Assembly (NCBI GenBank): GCA_006228005.1
Contig: VDHG01000023.1
Span: 1 to 39,756, forward strand
DNA: 39,756 nucleotides
Reading direction: 5' to 3'
From: Testudinibacter crocodili
GTDB lineage: Bacteria; Pseudomonadota; Gammaproteobacteria; Enterobacterales; Pasteurellaceae
Shown piece after piece: positions 28,975-38,224 of this stretch. Position numbers and translations under genes: made by a program. How positions within the stretch are numbered: the first letter of the stretch is position 1; each line of letters opens with the position of its first letter. The notes beneath the pieces were generated by a model, which saw nothing but the letters and a program-made list of their open reading frames with translations, was not told where the DNA came from and made no database searches.

Positions 28975-29019
28975 CGGCGAAATATTGTTTTCGGCTACAT
29001 AAATCACAGAAGCGCAGAG

Positions 29020-29049
29020 TTGATCATGCAATTCCACGCTACTTATACT
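29020..29049 (+). promoter_or_regulatory. Candidate sigma-70 promoter of mukFEB
   Basis: TTGATC (29020-29025) and TATACT (29044-29049) are 18 bases apart, about 60 bases before mukF. They match consensus at four and five of six bases. In E. coli smtA precedes mukF; here the upstream gene is uvrC and the 135-base gap needs its own promoter. Confidence 0.5.
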
Positions 29050-29109
29050 ATAATATTGCTTTTTAATTGATACGATTAGCATTATTTCACCTGAATTCGA
29101 GTACCGATT

Positions 29110-30435
29110 ATGACTGAAACGGCACAAACTATCCCTGAATTGGTGAGCTGGACCAAGCAGCGTGAATTTTCACTGAATCTGCCGACTGAACGCTTAGCTT
29201 TTTTACTGACGATTGCGATTTACAATAACGAGCGGATCGACGGTGAGATGATCGAACACGATCTGGTCGATATGTTCCGTTTGGTGTCGAATGAATTCGG
29301 CTTGGCGGAAGAAACCGTGCCGCAGCGTGCCAACAACGCAATTAACGAACTGGTGAAACAGCGTTTTTTAAACCGTTTCAGCAGTGAATTTACCGAAGGG
29401 CTTTCGATTTACCGCTTAACGCCGCTCGGCGTGGGCGTGTCTGATTACTATATCCGCCAACGTGAATTTTCCGCCTTGCGCCTCTCCGTTCAACTCTCGA
29501 TTGTGGCTGATGAAATTCAGCGTGCGTCATCCGCCGCCGAAGAAGACGGCGACGAACACCATTGGCGACGAAATGTGTATGCGCCGTTAAAATATTCGGT
29601 GGCGGAGATTTTCGACAGCATTGATTTATCGCAACGGATCATGGACGAAAATCAGCAGGGGATTAAAGAACAGATCGCCGAATTGCTGACCAAGGACTGG
29701 CAAGCGGCGTTGCTCAGTTGCGAACAATTATTGGATGAAACTTCCGGTAATCTGCGTGAATTGCAAGACACACTCAATGCTGCCGGCGATAAATTGCAAG
29801 CGCAACTGCTGCGGATTGAAGACTGCATTATCGGGCGTGCCGAATTGGATTTTGTCGGGCAGCTGATTGTCAATCTGCAAGCTAAACTGGATCGGATTAT
29901 CAGTTGGGGACAGCAAGCGATTGACCTGTGGATTGGCTATGACCGCCATGTACACAAATTTATCCGTACTGCGATTGATATGGATAAAAACCGTGTCTTT
30001 TCGCGCCGCCTGCGTCAATCGATTCACCACTATTTTGATGCGCCGTGGTATCTGTGGACTACTCAAGCTGAGCGCTTGGTCGATTTACGTGATGAAGAAT
30101 TGACCCTCAGCGATGAAGATGCCCTAGGTGAATTACCGGAAGAACTGCAATACGAATCCTTATCCGATCTGCACGAGCAGATTGTGGAGCAAATGCAAAG
30201 CCTGTTAATCCGCTACCGTGAAAACAATCAAGCGATTGATCTCAGCCAAGTCTTGCGCCAACAGCTTGAGCACTATCCGCTGTCACGCCATTTCGATGTG
30301 GCGCGGATTATCGTCGATCAAGCGGTACGCCTTGGCATGGCGAATGACGACTTCTCGGCGGTCTATCCGCAATGGCAAGCGATCAATCCACATGGTGCCG
30401 AAGTGCAAGCCAATGTGATTGACGGTTATAAATAA
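29110..30435 (+). CDS. mukF: Condensin kleisin subunit MukF
   Basis: MukF is the kleisin that bridges the two heads of the MukB dimer in the MukBEF chromosome condensin. The 441 residues equal the E. coli size. The N-terminal winged-helix region begins [20 protein letters not shown] central helical region (about 170-330) and an acidic linker (DEEDA-like, [17 protein letters not shown] near 328-342) lead to the C-terminal winged helix that binds the MukB head. It is first in the mukFEB operon, with a 27-base gap to mukE. Confidence 0.97.
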   Translation: MTETAQTIPELVSWTKQREFSLNLPTERLAFLLTIAIYNNERIDGEMIEHDLVDMFRLVSNEFGLAEETVPQRANNAINELVKQRFLNRFSSEFTEGLSIYRLTPLGVGVSDYYIRQREFSALRLSVQLSIVADEIQRASSAAEEDGDEHHWRRNVYAPLKYSVAEIFDSIDLSQRIMDENQQGIKEQIAELLTKDWQAALLSCEQLLDETSGNLRELQDTLNAAGDKLQAQLLRIEDCIIGRAELDFVGQLIVNLQAKLDRIISWGQQAIDLWIGYDRHVHKFIRTAIDMDKNRVFSRRLRQSIHHYFDAPWYLWTTQAERLVDLRDEELTLSDEDALGELPEELQYESLSDLHEQIVEQMQSLLIRYRENNQAIDLSQVLRQQLEHYPLSRHFDVARIIVDQAVRLGMANDDFSAVYPQWQAINPHGAEVQANVIDGYK

Positions 30436-30462
30436 TTTTTCTGCTAAATGAAAGAACTCACT

Positions 30463-31248
30463 ATGATAAATCAAACTTCTGAAGTCATGCCAACCAAACT
30501 CGCTACTGCAATCGCCAATCCGCTATTTCCGCTGGTGGATAGTCTACTGCGTGCAGGCCGCCATATCAGCCTTGATGATTTGGACAAACACGCTTTTTTA
30601 ATGGATTTTCAATACGAACTGGAAAGTTTTTACCGGCGTTATAACGTCGAATTAATCCGTGCGCCGGAAGGCTTTTTCTACCTGCGTCCGAAATCCAGCA
30701 CCTTGATTGGGCGCAGCGTATTGAGCGAACTAGAAATGCTGGTCGGCAAAGTCCTGTGCTATCTCTACCTCAGCCCGGAACGGCTAGCACAGCAAGGCAT
30801 TTTCAGCAGCGAGGAAGTGTATGACGAACTGTTGAATCTGGCAGATGAAAGCAAATTGCTGAAAGCGGTCAATCAGCGTTCGTCCGGTTCAGATTTGGAT
30901 AAGCAAAAACTGGCGGAAAAAATGCGCGCCGCCTTAAACCGTTTGCGCCGTTTGGGCATGATTACCAGCGTCGGTGATCAATACAGCGGCAAGTTTGTGA
31001 TTTCGGAATCGGTGTTCCGCTTCGGCGCCGAAGTGCGGTCGGGCGACGATCCATTGGAAGCGCAACTGCGCCTGATCCGCGACGGCGAAGCCGCTAATGC
31101 GGATTCGTTAAAAGAAGAGAAACAAACGAAGAAAACCGCACTGGAGTCAGAAAATAGCGAGCTTGATAATGAAGCCTTAGACAACGAAGACGAAAACGAA
31201 TTTGATGATGAAATCGACAGCAATGATGAACAAGGGGATCGTGAATAA
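30463..31248 (+). CDS. mukE: Condensin subunit MukE with long acidic tail
   Basis: MukE is the tandem winged-helix subunit that binds MukF. Conserved segments are [40 protein letters not shown] and [21 protein letters not shown] prefer ATG 30463 ([10 protein letters not shown], 261 residues) to the in-frame ATG at 30448, because its distance to the conserved VMP block matches E. coli MukE. The last 45 or so residues are highly acidic and low in complexity, longer than the E. coli tail, and contain a one-mismatch uptake sequence. The stop overlaps the mukB start in TAATG. Confidence 0.95.
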   Translation: MINQTSEVMPTKLATAIANPLFPLVDSLLRAGRHISLDDLDKHAFLMDFQYELESFYRRYNVELIRAPEGFFYLRPKSSTLIGRSVLSELEMLVGKVLCYLYLSPERLAQQGIFSSEEVYDELLNLADESKLLKAVNQRSSGSDLDKQKLAEKMRAALNRLRRLGMITSVGDQYSGKFVISESVFRFGAEVRSGDDPLEAQLRLIRDGEAANADSLKEEKQTKKTALESENSELDNEALDNEDENEFDDEIDSNDEQGDRE

Positions 31249-34200
31249 TGTCAGAATTTGAAAACGAACAACGGCTTAACCAAGTCGAAGAGACGACTTC
31301 AGATAACGTCCTCGCCACATCAACTTCGGTACAAAGTGCGGTTGAACGCGGTAAATTCCGCTCGCTGACGCTGATTAACTGGAACGGTTTTTTTGCGCGC
31401 ACCTTTGACTTAGATGAATTGGTCACTACGTTGTCTGGCGGTAACGGGGCAGGGAAGTCCACTACCATGGCAGGGTTTGTTACCGCCCTGATTCCGGATT
31501 TAACCCTGTTGCATTTCCGCAACACCACCGAAGCCGGCGCAACCAGCGGTTCGCGCGATAAAGGCTTGCACGGCAAATTGCGTCCGGGCGTGTGTTATGC
31601 GGCGTTGGACACCCTCAACTCACGCAATCAGCGAGTATTGGTCGGGGTGCGTTTGCAGCAAGTTGCCGGACGTGATAAAAAAGTCGATATCAAATCGTTC
31701 TCGATCCAAGGCTTGCCGTTGGCAGTGGAGCCGACCGCACTTTTCACCGAAGCGGTGAATGAAAAACAAGCCAAAGTGTTGGCGTTAAACGAATTAAAAG
31801 AGAAAGCTGAACAGAACGGCGCACAACTGAAACAGTACCATTCGGTGACCGATTACCACAGCATGATGTTTGAATTGGGCATTATTCCAAAACGCTTGCG
31901 CTCGTCCTCGGATCGCAGCAAATTCTACAAACTGATCGAAGCCTCGCTCTACGGCGGTATTTCTAGCGCAATCACTCGTTCTTTGCGCGACTATTTATTG
32001 CCGGAAAATTTGGGGGTGCGCAAGGCGTTTCAGGATATGGAAGCGGCATTGCGCGAAAACCGTATGACCTTGGAAGCAATTAAAGTCACCCAAGCGGATC
32101 GCGATTTGTTCAAACATTTGATTAACGAATCCACTGCCTATGTTGCCGCCGATTATATGCGCAACGCCAACGACCGCCGCCACAATATCGACAGTGCGTT
32201 GAATTTCCGCCGCGCCTTGTTCAGTGCCAAACAGGAACAAACCTTTTCGGCACAAAAACTGATTGAACTCAGCCGTGAAGCGGCGGATTTGGCAGAAAGT
32301 GAAAAACGCTTGGAAGTGGATCACCAAAGTGCGGTCGATCACTTGAATTTGGTGCAGAACGTGTTGCGCCATCAAGAGAAAATCAATCGCTATCAAGATG
32401 ATGTAAACGAATTGCGTGAAAAACTGGAAGAACAGCAGATCGTGGTTGAAACCGCTGCCGAGCAGTTGGAAGAGGCACAACAGCATTTTGAACAAGGCGA
32501 GCTTGAAATCGATCAGGTGCGTGGACAACTGGCGGATTACCAACAGGCACTGGACGCACAACAAACCCGTGCCTTGCAATATCAGCAAGCGGTGAAAGCG
32601 TTGGAAAAAGCCAAAGCAGTGTGTGGTTTAAACGATTTGGCGTTGAAAAATGTCGAACAGTATCACCAAGAGTTTGAAGAGCAAGTGGAAGAACTGACGG
32701 CGAAGGTGTTGCAACTGGAACAGCGGATGTCGGTGTCTGATGCCGCTAAATCGCAATTTGATAAAGCTTACCGCTTGCTGAGCGAGATTGTCGGCGACGT
32801 GCCGCGTTCGGCGGCGTGGGAGCAGGCGAAAAGCTTGTTGGCGGACTATCCGCAACAGAAAGCACAGGCACAAAGTGCGGTCGGCTTACGCAGCCAAGTC
32901 AATGAATTGGAACAGCGTTTGCAAGCGCAAAACAGCGCCAAGCAACTGTTGCAAGCGTTTAATCAGCGTAGTGGTTTGGGGTTAAGTGACCCGCAAGCGC
33001 TGGACGAATTCCACTTGCAACAACAAGATCTGGTTGATGAATTGAGCCATAATCTTGCCGAGCAAGGCGAACAGCGTTCCGCTTTGCGCCAAAAACGCGA
33101 GCAACTGACCGCACTTTATCAAGAAAACGAGCGTAAAGCCCCGGCGTGGCTGACGGCGCAAGCGGCGCTGGAGCGTTTGAGCGAGCAGAGCGGACAGCAG
33201 TTCAGTGATAGCCAAGATGTGATGGATTTTATGCAGTTGCAACTGGAAAAAGAGCGTGAACACACCATGGTACGCGATCAGTTGCAGTTGCAAAAACAGC
33301 AGTTAGAGCAACAAATCAGTCGTTTAAGCCAGCCAGACGGTTCTGAAGATCACCGTTTGAATGCCCTTGCCGAGCGTTTCGGCGGCGTGTTGTTGTCGGA
33401 ATTGTATGATGATGTACCGCTCGACGATGCACCGTATTTTTCTGCATTATACGGACCGGCGCGCCATGCGATTGTGGTGCGGGATCTGGACGCAGTGAAA
33501 AAACAGTTGGAAAATATTGAGGACTGCCAGGACGACCTCTATTTAATCGAGGGCGATCCGGCGGCATTCGACGATAATGTGTTTTCTGCACAAGAGCTGG
33601 ACAGTGGTGTAGTGGTCCAAGTTTCGGAGCGGGAAGTCCGTTATTCCAAATTCCCTGAAATTCCATTGTTCGGACGGGCGGCGCGGGAAAAACGCTTGGA
33701 AGATTTGGCCGGTGAGTTGGACGAAATCAATGAACAGCATGCCCAGCGCTCTTTTGACGTACAAAAATGCCAGCGTCTGCATCAGCAATTCAGCCAGTTT
33801 GTCGGCTTGCATTTGGCGTTGGCATTCTTGCCTGATCCAGAGCAAGAGATGAAGCAAATTAATGCCCAGCGCAATGAATTGGATCGTGAACTCAACCAAT
33901 TAACCACCGGCGAACAGCAAGTGCGGTTGCAATTGAGCGAAAGCAAAGAGCTGGTGCGTCTGTTAAATAAACTGTCGCCACAATTCAATCTGTTAGCTGA
34001 TGACACTTTGCAAGATCGGATTGAGGAATATCGCGAGCAGTTGCTGAATGCCGAGCAAGATGTGCAGTTCGTACGCCAGTTCGGGCAGCAGTTGCAGCAG
34101 CTTGAACCGATTGCCACCAGTTTGCAAAGCGATCCGCAAAATTACGACACGTTGAAAAATGATTATCAAACCACGGTTGATCAACAAAAACGCGCACAGC

Positions 34201-35747
34201 AATGTTTTTATGCGCTGTCGGATGTGTTGCAACGGCGCGCCCATTTCGATTATGAACAGCAGCTACAAAGCGAAGGCTCAGAGCTGAACGAACAGTTGCG
34301 TCAACGTTTGCAACAGTTGCAACAACAACGAGAGCAGCAACGCAATCAATTGCAACAAAAACAGAAGCAGTTTGCCGAATTTAATCAGGTGCAAATCTCG
34401 TTACGCAGCTCGTTGGACGCCAAAAATCATATGTTGCTTGAGCTGTTAGAAGAGGTGGATAAAATCGGCGGTCGAGCCGACGAAGGGGCGGAACAGCGTG
34501 CGCTACAACGCCGTGATGAGCTGCACCAAACCCTGTCACAAAGCCGTCAACGTCGCCATTATGTGGAAAAACAGCTGACCTTGTTAGAGGCAGAAGGTGA
34601 AAATTTGCTGCGTAGTATCCGCAAATCCGAACGTGATTACCGCACGCAACGGGAGCTGGTGGTGGCGGCAAAAGTCAGTTGGTGCGTGGTATTGCGTTTG
34701 TCACGCAACAGCGATGTGGAACGGCGTTTGAATAAACGCGAGCTGGCGTATCTTTCTGCCGATGATTTGCGTTCGATGTCAGATAAAGCCTTGGGTGCCT
34801 TGCGCACCGCCGTTGCCGATAACGAATATCTGCGTGATGCCTTGCGTTTGTCGGAAGACAGCCGCAAACCGGAAAACAAAGTGCGGTTTTTTATCGCAGT
34901 GTACCAACATCTGCGTGAGCGGATTCGCCAAGATATTATCAAAACCGACGATCCGATCGATGCGATTGAGCAAATGGAAATCGAACTGTCACGTTTGACC
35001 GAAGAGCTGACCAACCGTGAACGCAAATTGGCAATCAGCAGCGAAAGTGTCGCCAATATCATGCGCAAAACTATTCAGCGTGAACAAAACCGGATTCGGA
35101 TGCTGAACCAAGGTTTGCAAAATATCGCCTTCGGACAGGTGAAATCGGTACGTTTGGTGGTCAATATCCGTGATACCCATGCGATATTACTGAATGCGTT
35201 GTCGGGCGAGCAAGACGATTACCAAGATCTGTTCAACAACAATCAAATCACCTTCTCCGAAGCCTTGGCGAAGCTGTACCAACGGGTCAATCCGCATATT
35301 GATATGGGGCAACGCACGGCGCAAACCATTGGTGAAGAGTTATTGGACTACCGTAACTATCTTGATTTGGAGGTGGAAGTGTATCGTGGTGCCGACGGCT
35401 GGTTGCGTGCGGAAAGCGGCGCACTTTCAACCGGTGAAGCGATTGGTACCGGGATGTCGATCCTGTTGATGGTGGTGCAAAGCTGGGAAGAAGAGAGCCG
35501 CCGTATTCGTAGCAAAGATATTCTGCCGTGCCGCTTGTTGTTCCTCGACGAAGCCGCCCGCCTCGATGCCAAATCGATCTCAACTCTGTTCGAACTGTGC
35601 GAACGCCTCGATATGCAGCTTCTGATCGCCGCGCCGGAAAATATCAGCCCGGAAAAAGGCACCACCTATAAACTGGTGCGTAAAATCGCGCATAATCATG
35701 AATATGTGCATGTGGTCGGCTTGCGCGGATTTGGGGCGACGGAGTAG
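31248..35747 (+). CDS. mukB: Chromosome partition ATPase MukB
   Basis: MukB is the SMC-like ATPase of the MukBEF condensin. The 1499 residues have an ATP-binding head with Walker [10 protein letters not shown] (64-72), two very long coiled coils rich in Q, E and L, a central hinge near 670-780, and the C-terminal head half with LSTGEAIG (1393-1400) and Walker B FLDEAA (D1434, E1435). The N-terminus is about 30 residues longer than E. coli MukB, which starts MIERGKF. The extension is polar, and an uptake sequence at its end encodes QSAV. The start is fixed by overlap with the mukE stop. Seven exact uptake sequences lie in the gene. Confidence 0.98.
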   Translation: MSEFENEQRLNQVEETTSDNVLATSTSVQSAVERGKFRSLTLINWNGFFARTFDLDELVTTLSGGNGAGKSTTMAGFVTALIPDLTLLHFRNTTEAGATSGSRDKGLHGKLRPGVCYAALDTLNSRNQRVLVGVRLQQVAGRDKKVDIKSFSIQGLPLAVEPTALFTEAVNEKQAKVLALNELKEKAEQNGAQLKQYHSVTDYHSMMFELGIIPKRLRSSSDRSKFYKLIEASLYGGISSAITRSLRDYLLPENLGVRKAFQDMEAALRENRMTLEAIKVTQADRDLFKHLINESTAYVAADYMRNANDRRHNIDSALNFRRALFSAKQEQTFSAQKLIELSREAADLAESEKRLEVDHQSAVDHLNLVQNVLRHQEKINRYQDDVNELREKLEEQQIVVETAAEQLEEAQQHFEQGELEIDQVRGQLADYQQALDAQQTRALQYQQAVKALEKAKAVCGLNDLALKNVEQYHQEFEEQVEELTAKVLQLEQRMSVSDAAKSQFDKAYRLLSEIVGDVPRSAAWEQAKSLLADYPQQKAQAQSAVGLRSQVNELEQRLQAQNSAKQLLQAFNQRSGLGLSDPQALDEFHLQQQDLVDELSHNLAEQGEQRSALRQKREQLTALYQENERKAPAWLTAQAALERLSEQSGQQFSDSQDVMDFMQLQLEKEREHTMVRDQLQLQKQQLEQQISRLSQPDGSEDHRLNALAERFGGVLLSELYDDVPLDDAPYFSALYGPARHAIVVRDLDAVKKQLENIEDCQDDLYLIEGDPAAFDDNVFSAQELDSGVVVQVSEREVRYSKFPEIPLFGRAAREKRLEDLAGELDEINEQHAQRSFDVQKCQRLHQQFSQFVGLHLALAFLPDPEQEMKQINAQRNELDRELNQLTTGEQQVRLQLSESKELVRLLNKLSPQFNLLADDTLQDRIEEYREQLLNAEQDVQFVRQFGQQLQQLEPIATSLQSDPQNYDTLKNDYQTTVDQQKRAQQCFYALSDVLQRRAHFDYEQQLQSEGSELNEQLRQRLQQLQQQREQQRNQLQQKQKQFAEFNQVQISLRSSLDAKNHMLLELLEEVDKIGGRADEGAEQRALQRRDELHQTLSQSRQRRHYVEKQLTLLEAEGENLLRSIRKSERDYRTQRELVVAAKVSWCVVLRLSRNSDVERRLNKRELAYLSADDLRSMSDKALGALRTAVADNEYLRDALRLSEDSRKPENKVRFFIAVYQHLRERIRQDIIKTDDPIDAIEQMEIELSRLTEELTNRERKLAISSESVANIMRKTIQREQNRIRMLNQGLQNIAFGQVKSVRLVVNIRDTHAILLNALSGEQDDYQDLFNNNQITFSEALAKLYQRVNPHIDMGQRTAQTIGEELLDYRNYLDLEVEVYRGADGWLRAESGALSTGEAIGTGMSILLMVVQSWEEESRRIRSKDILPCRLLFLDEAARLDAKSISTLFELCERLDMQLLIAAPENISPEKGTTYKLVRKIAHNHEYVHVVGLRGFGATE

Positions 35748-35751
35748 GGCA

Positions 35752-35760
35752 AAGTGCGGT
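35752..35760 (+). repeat. Uptake sequence between mukB and fic
   Basis: AAGTGCGGT begins within ten bases of the mukB stop. Together with an opposed copy at about 36364-36372 it brackets the fic gene. Confidence 0.85.
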
Positions 35761-35772
35761 TGTGAATTATAG

Positions 35773-35805
35773 GGGCGTATTCTGTACGCCCTAAATCTCT
35801 TTTTT
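35773..35805 (+). terminator. Hairpin and T-run after mukB
   Basis: GGGCGTA (35773-35779) pairs with TACGCCC (35785-35791) around TTCTG. A run of six T follows eight bases later. It is a plausible terminator for mukFEB. The GGGCGTA/TACGCCC palindrome also resembles a dispersed repeat I associate with several bacterial genomes, which I cannot check here. Confidence 0.5.
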
Positions 35806-35818
35806 AAGTGTAGAACAG

Positions 35819-36364
35819 ATGAACACACAACAAATCGATCAACTCAGTAAGCAAAAAGCCTATGATCTGTATGATTCTGGGGCGATTCATCAGTTGGAAA
35901 TCGGTACGACGAAAGGCTTGCAGCAAATTCACCGTTATTTATTTGACGGTTTATATGACTTTGCCGGTCAGATCCGAGAGTTAAATATCTCAAAAAGCAA
36001 TTTTCGTTTTGCTAATGCGTTATATCTCAAAGCCGCCCTTGCCGCGATTGAAAAAATGCCTGAAGACAGTTTTGAACAAATTATTGAAAAATACGTGGAA
36101 ATGAATGTGGCACATCCGTTTTTAGAAGGCAACGGACGCGCCACCCGCATTTGGCTTGATCTGATTTTTAAAAAACGTTTAGACAAAGTGGTTGATTGGG
36201 AAAAGGTGGATAAGCATTTATATTTACAGGCGATGGAACGCAGCCCGGTAAATGATTTGGAAATCCGATTTCTATTGCAAAATGCCTTAACCGATAAAAT
36301 CGATGATCGTGCAGTGTTTATCAAAGGGATTGAACAATCGTATTATTATGAACAGGCAGAATGA
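35819..36364 (+). CDS. Fic domain AMP-transferase, class III-like (self-inhibiting)
   Basis: The 181-residue cytosolic protein has the FIC motif [12 protein letters not shown], with catalytic H99 and ATP-binding R107. The flap region and the [20 protein letters not shown] and [10 protein letters not shown] blocks closely resemble Neisseria meningitidis NmFic, as I remember that sequence. The C-terminal helix carries SYYYE (S174-E178), which fits the inhibitory (S/T)xxxE motif placed after the core in class III Fic proteins, so no separate antitoxin is expected. NmFic-like enzymes AMPylate DNA gyrase; the target here is inferred. It begins 71 bases after mukB and lies 30 bases before a GIY-YIG gene. 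Confidence 0.92.
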   Translation: MNTQQIDQLSKQKAYDLYDSGAIHQLEIGTTKGLQQIHRYLFDGLYDFAGQIRELNISKSNFRFANALYLKAALAAIEKMPEDSFEQIIEKYVEMNVAHPFLEGNGRATRIWLDLIFKKRLDKVVDWEKVDKHLYLQAMERSPVNDLEIRFLLQNALTDKIDDRAVFIKGIEQSYYYEQAE

Positions 36365-36372
36365 CCGCACTT
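36364..36372 (-). repeat. Uptake sequence at the end of fic
   Basis: ACCGCACTT begins at the last base of the fic stop. It is in the opposite orientation to the copy before fic. Only about 20 bases remain before the next start. Confidence 0.85.
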
Positions 36373-36394
36373 TGATTAAATAATAGAGTATGTT

Positions 36395-37279
36395 ATGAGA
36401 AAACAAGGTAAAAACTTAAATGTCTTTCTAATGGACGGTACACCTTCTGGAAGAGTGAAATGCACGATGGCAAACTGGACTGGTGTATCTTATCGTATTC
36501 CAAGAACAGCATTGGAGTTATGTCGTGAGCGTGATGATTTAAAACAGAGTGGTGTTTATTTTTTATTTGGCACAGATGAAGCGAATGGTCGTGATATGGT
36601 GTATATCGGGCAGGCTGGCGTGAGGAAAATGGGTGAGGGAATTTTATATCGCTTGCAAGAACATAAACGCAATCCAAATAACGATTATTGGGTGCAAGCT
36701 GTAGTTTTAACCACATCAAATAATTCATTCGGACAAACAGAAATTAGTTTTCTTGAACATCATTTTTATAAATTAGCCAAAGAATGTAGTAGATTTAATA
36801 TAAAAAATGCGGCTGAACCGAGCTTAGGCAATATTACTGAAGAAAAAGAGAGTGAGCTTTTTGAATTTGTTGAAAATGCAAAAGTGGTGATGGGAGTATT
36901 AGGTTTTAAGTTATTTGAACCACTAATTCAGATACCACAGTCGATTCAGCAAAATATAAACAACGATGATTTATTGTTAACTTTGACACGGTTTAGTAAA
37001 AAAAGTAAGCAACAAATTCAAGCGCAATGCAAGCAAACTGCTGAAGGATTTATTGTTTTAAAAGGTAGTCAGATAGAACAAATTGATTCGCAAACTATTC
37101 CAACTACAATTGCAGAATTAAGAAAAAATAGTTCAATTATTAATGGCCAGTTACAAGAAAATATTCTATTTAAAAGCCCATCATACGCAGCCTCTTTTGT
37201 TTTAGGAGGACATGTAAATGGGCGTATTTATTGGAAAGATGAAAATGGTAAGACATTGAAAGAGCTTGAGCAAAGATAA
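36395..37279 (+). CDS. GIY-YIG nuclease family protein with C-terminal DUF4357 domain
   Basis: This 294-residue protein is a putative nuclease. A short N-terminal part is followed by a GIY-YIG domain: GVYFLFG at 53-59, VYIGQAG at 69-75, R87 in LYRLQEH and E121 in EISFLEHHFY are the expected catalytic positions. The C-terminal part (about 210-290), with GFIVLKGSQIE, SPSYAASFVLGGHVNGRIYW and DENGKTL, resembles DUF4357. Base use differs from its neighbours: three 60-base lines counted (from 36721, 36961 and 37081) are 25-28% G+C, against 63% for one mukB line (33121). No uptake sequence is inside. This suggests transfer. The role is unknown; defence, repair or DNA modification are possible. Confidence 0.85.
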   Translation: MRKQGKNLNVFLMDGTPSGRVKCTMANWTGVSYRIPRTALELCRERDDLKQSGVYFLFGTDEANGRDMVYIGQAGVRKMGEGILYRLQEHKRNPNNDYWVQAVVLTTSNNSFGQTEISFLEHHFYKLAKECSRFNIKNAAEPSLGNITEEKESELFEFVENAKVVMGVLGFKLFEPLIQIPQSIQQNINNDDLLLTLTRFSKKSKQQIQAQCKQTAEGFIVLKGSQIEQIDSQTIPTTIAELRKNSSIINGQLQENILFKSPSYAASFVLGGHVNGRIYWKDENGKTLKELEQR

Positions 37280-37334
37280 TATTATACTTCTTTGATAACT
37301 TGGTAGCTTGAGAATTAACAAACAAGGAATTTAA

Positions 37335-38222
37335 ATGCACAATCTTGCCATTGCTGTGCTTTGCAGCGTGCTCGTGTCGGTGTTTTTGAAAGTGGCACGC
37401 CGGCAGAATATTCAAATCGCTCAGGCGATTGCCTTTAATTATCTTATGGCGATCGGCTTGAGTTATTATTTTTTGAAGCCCAATTTTGCCGGGCAATCGT
37501 TAGGCGAAGTGGTGGCGCAACATGATGATTCCTATCTGTTTTTAGCCTTAGGGATTTTGCTGCCGACGGTGTTTATCGTGATGTCGAAAGCAGTGGAAAG
37601 TGCGGGCATTGTGCGCTCTGACGCGGCACAGCGGTTATCGCTGTTTTTACCGATTTTAGCCTCGTTTACCATTTTTAACGAAGTCTTGAGCGGCAGCCGT
37701 GCGGTTAGTCTTGTATTGGCGTTTACCGCACTTTTATGTTTGTTATGGAAAAAAGATGAGCAACAACAAAATATTGGAGAAAGTGCGGTCGGCAAAGGTT
37801 GGCTCAATCTGCTGTTGGTGTGGCTCGGCTATGGTGTGATCGATATTCTGTTTAAACAAATGGCAAAGAGCGGTAGTGCATTTCCGTTGACGCTGTTTGT
37901 GTCGTTTTGCTTGGCGGCATGTGTGATTTTCATCTATTTGCTGATAAAACAGACCCGTTGGCACGGTAAAAGCATGTTAGCCGGTTTGCTGCTCGGGGTG
38001 CTGAATTTTATGAATATTCTGTTTTATATCAAAGCGCATCAGAGCTATAGCGACAACCCGACCTTGGTCTTTGCCGGTATGAATATCGGGGTAATCTGTT
38101 TAGGCACGCTGACCGGCGCATGGTTGTTTAAAGAAAAAATCAACAAAGCCAACGCGATCGGCGTGGGGTTAGGGATTATATCAATTATCTGTTTGTTTTA
38201 TTTGGATAAATTAGTGGGTTAA
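37335..38222 (+). CDS. EamA/DMT superfamily permease
   Basis: The 295-residue membrane protein has about ten helices in two halves, typical of the drug/metabolite transporter superfamily. A polar cytoplasmic linker near residues 135-152 (LWKKDEQQQNIGES) separates the halves. The second half contains AGLLLGVLNFMNILFYIKA and ends GLGIISIICLFYLDKLVG. The substrate cannot be predicted. AAGGA precedes the ATG. Two uptake sequences lie within it, so it looks resident rather than recently acquired. Its stop is two bases before sbcB, which suggests co-transcription. Confidence 0.85.
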   Translation: MHNLAIAVLCSVLVSVFLKVARRQNIQIAQAIAFNYLMAIGLSYYFLKPNFAGQSLGEVVAQHDDSYLFLALGILLPTVFIVMSKAVESAGIVRSDAAQRLSLFLPILASFTIFNEVLSGSRAVSLVLAFTALLCLLWKKDEQQQNIGESAVGKGWLNLLLVWLGYGVIDILFKQMAKSGSAFPLTLFVSFCLAACVIFIYLLIKQTRWHGKSMLAGLLLGVLNFMNILFYIKAHQSYSDNPTLVFAGMNIGVICLGTLTGAWLFKEKINKANAIGVGLGIISIICLFYLDKLVG

Positions 38223-38224
38223 GC

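Noticed and set aside
31995..32588. 197-residue open frame antisense to mukB
   Set aside because: The repetitive coiled-coil coding of mukB leaves long open frames on the other strand; this one has no recognisable features.
36395..37279. Homing endonuclease of a mobile intron
   Set aside because: The gene is free-standing, no flanking gene is split, and the C-terminal DUF4357-like domain is not typical of intron-encoded enzymes.
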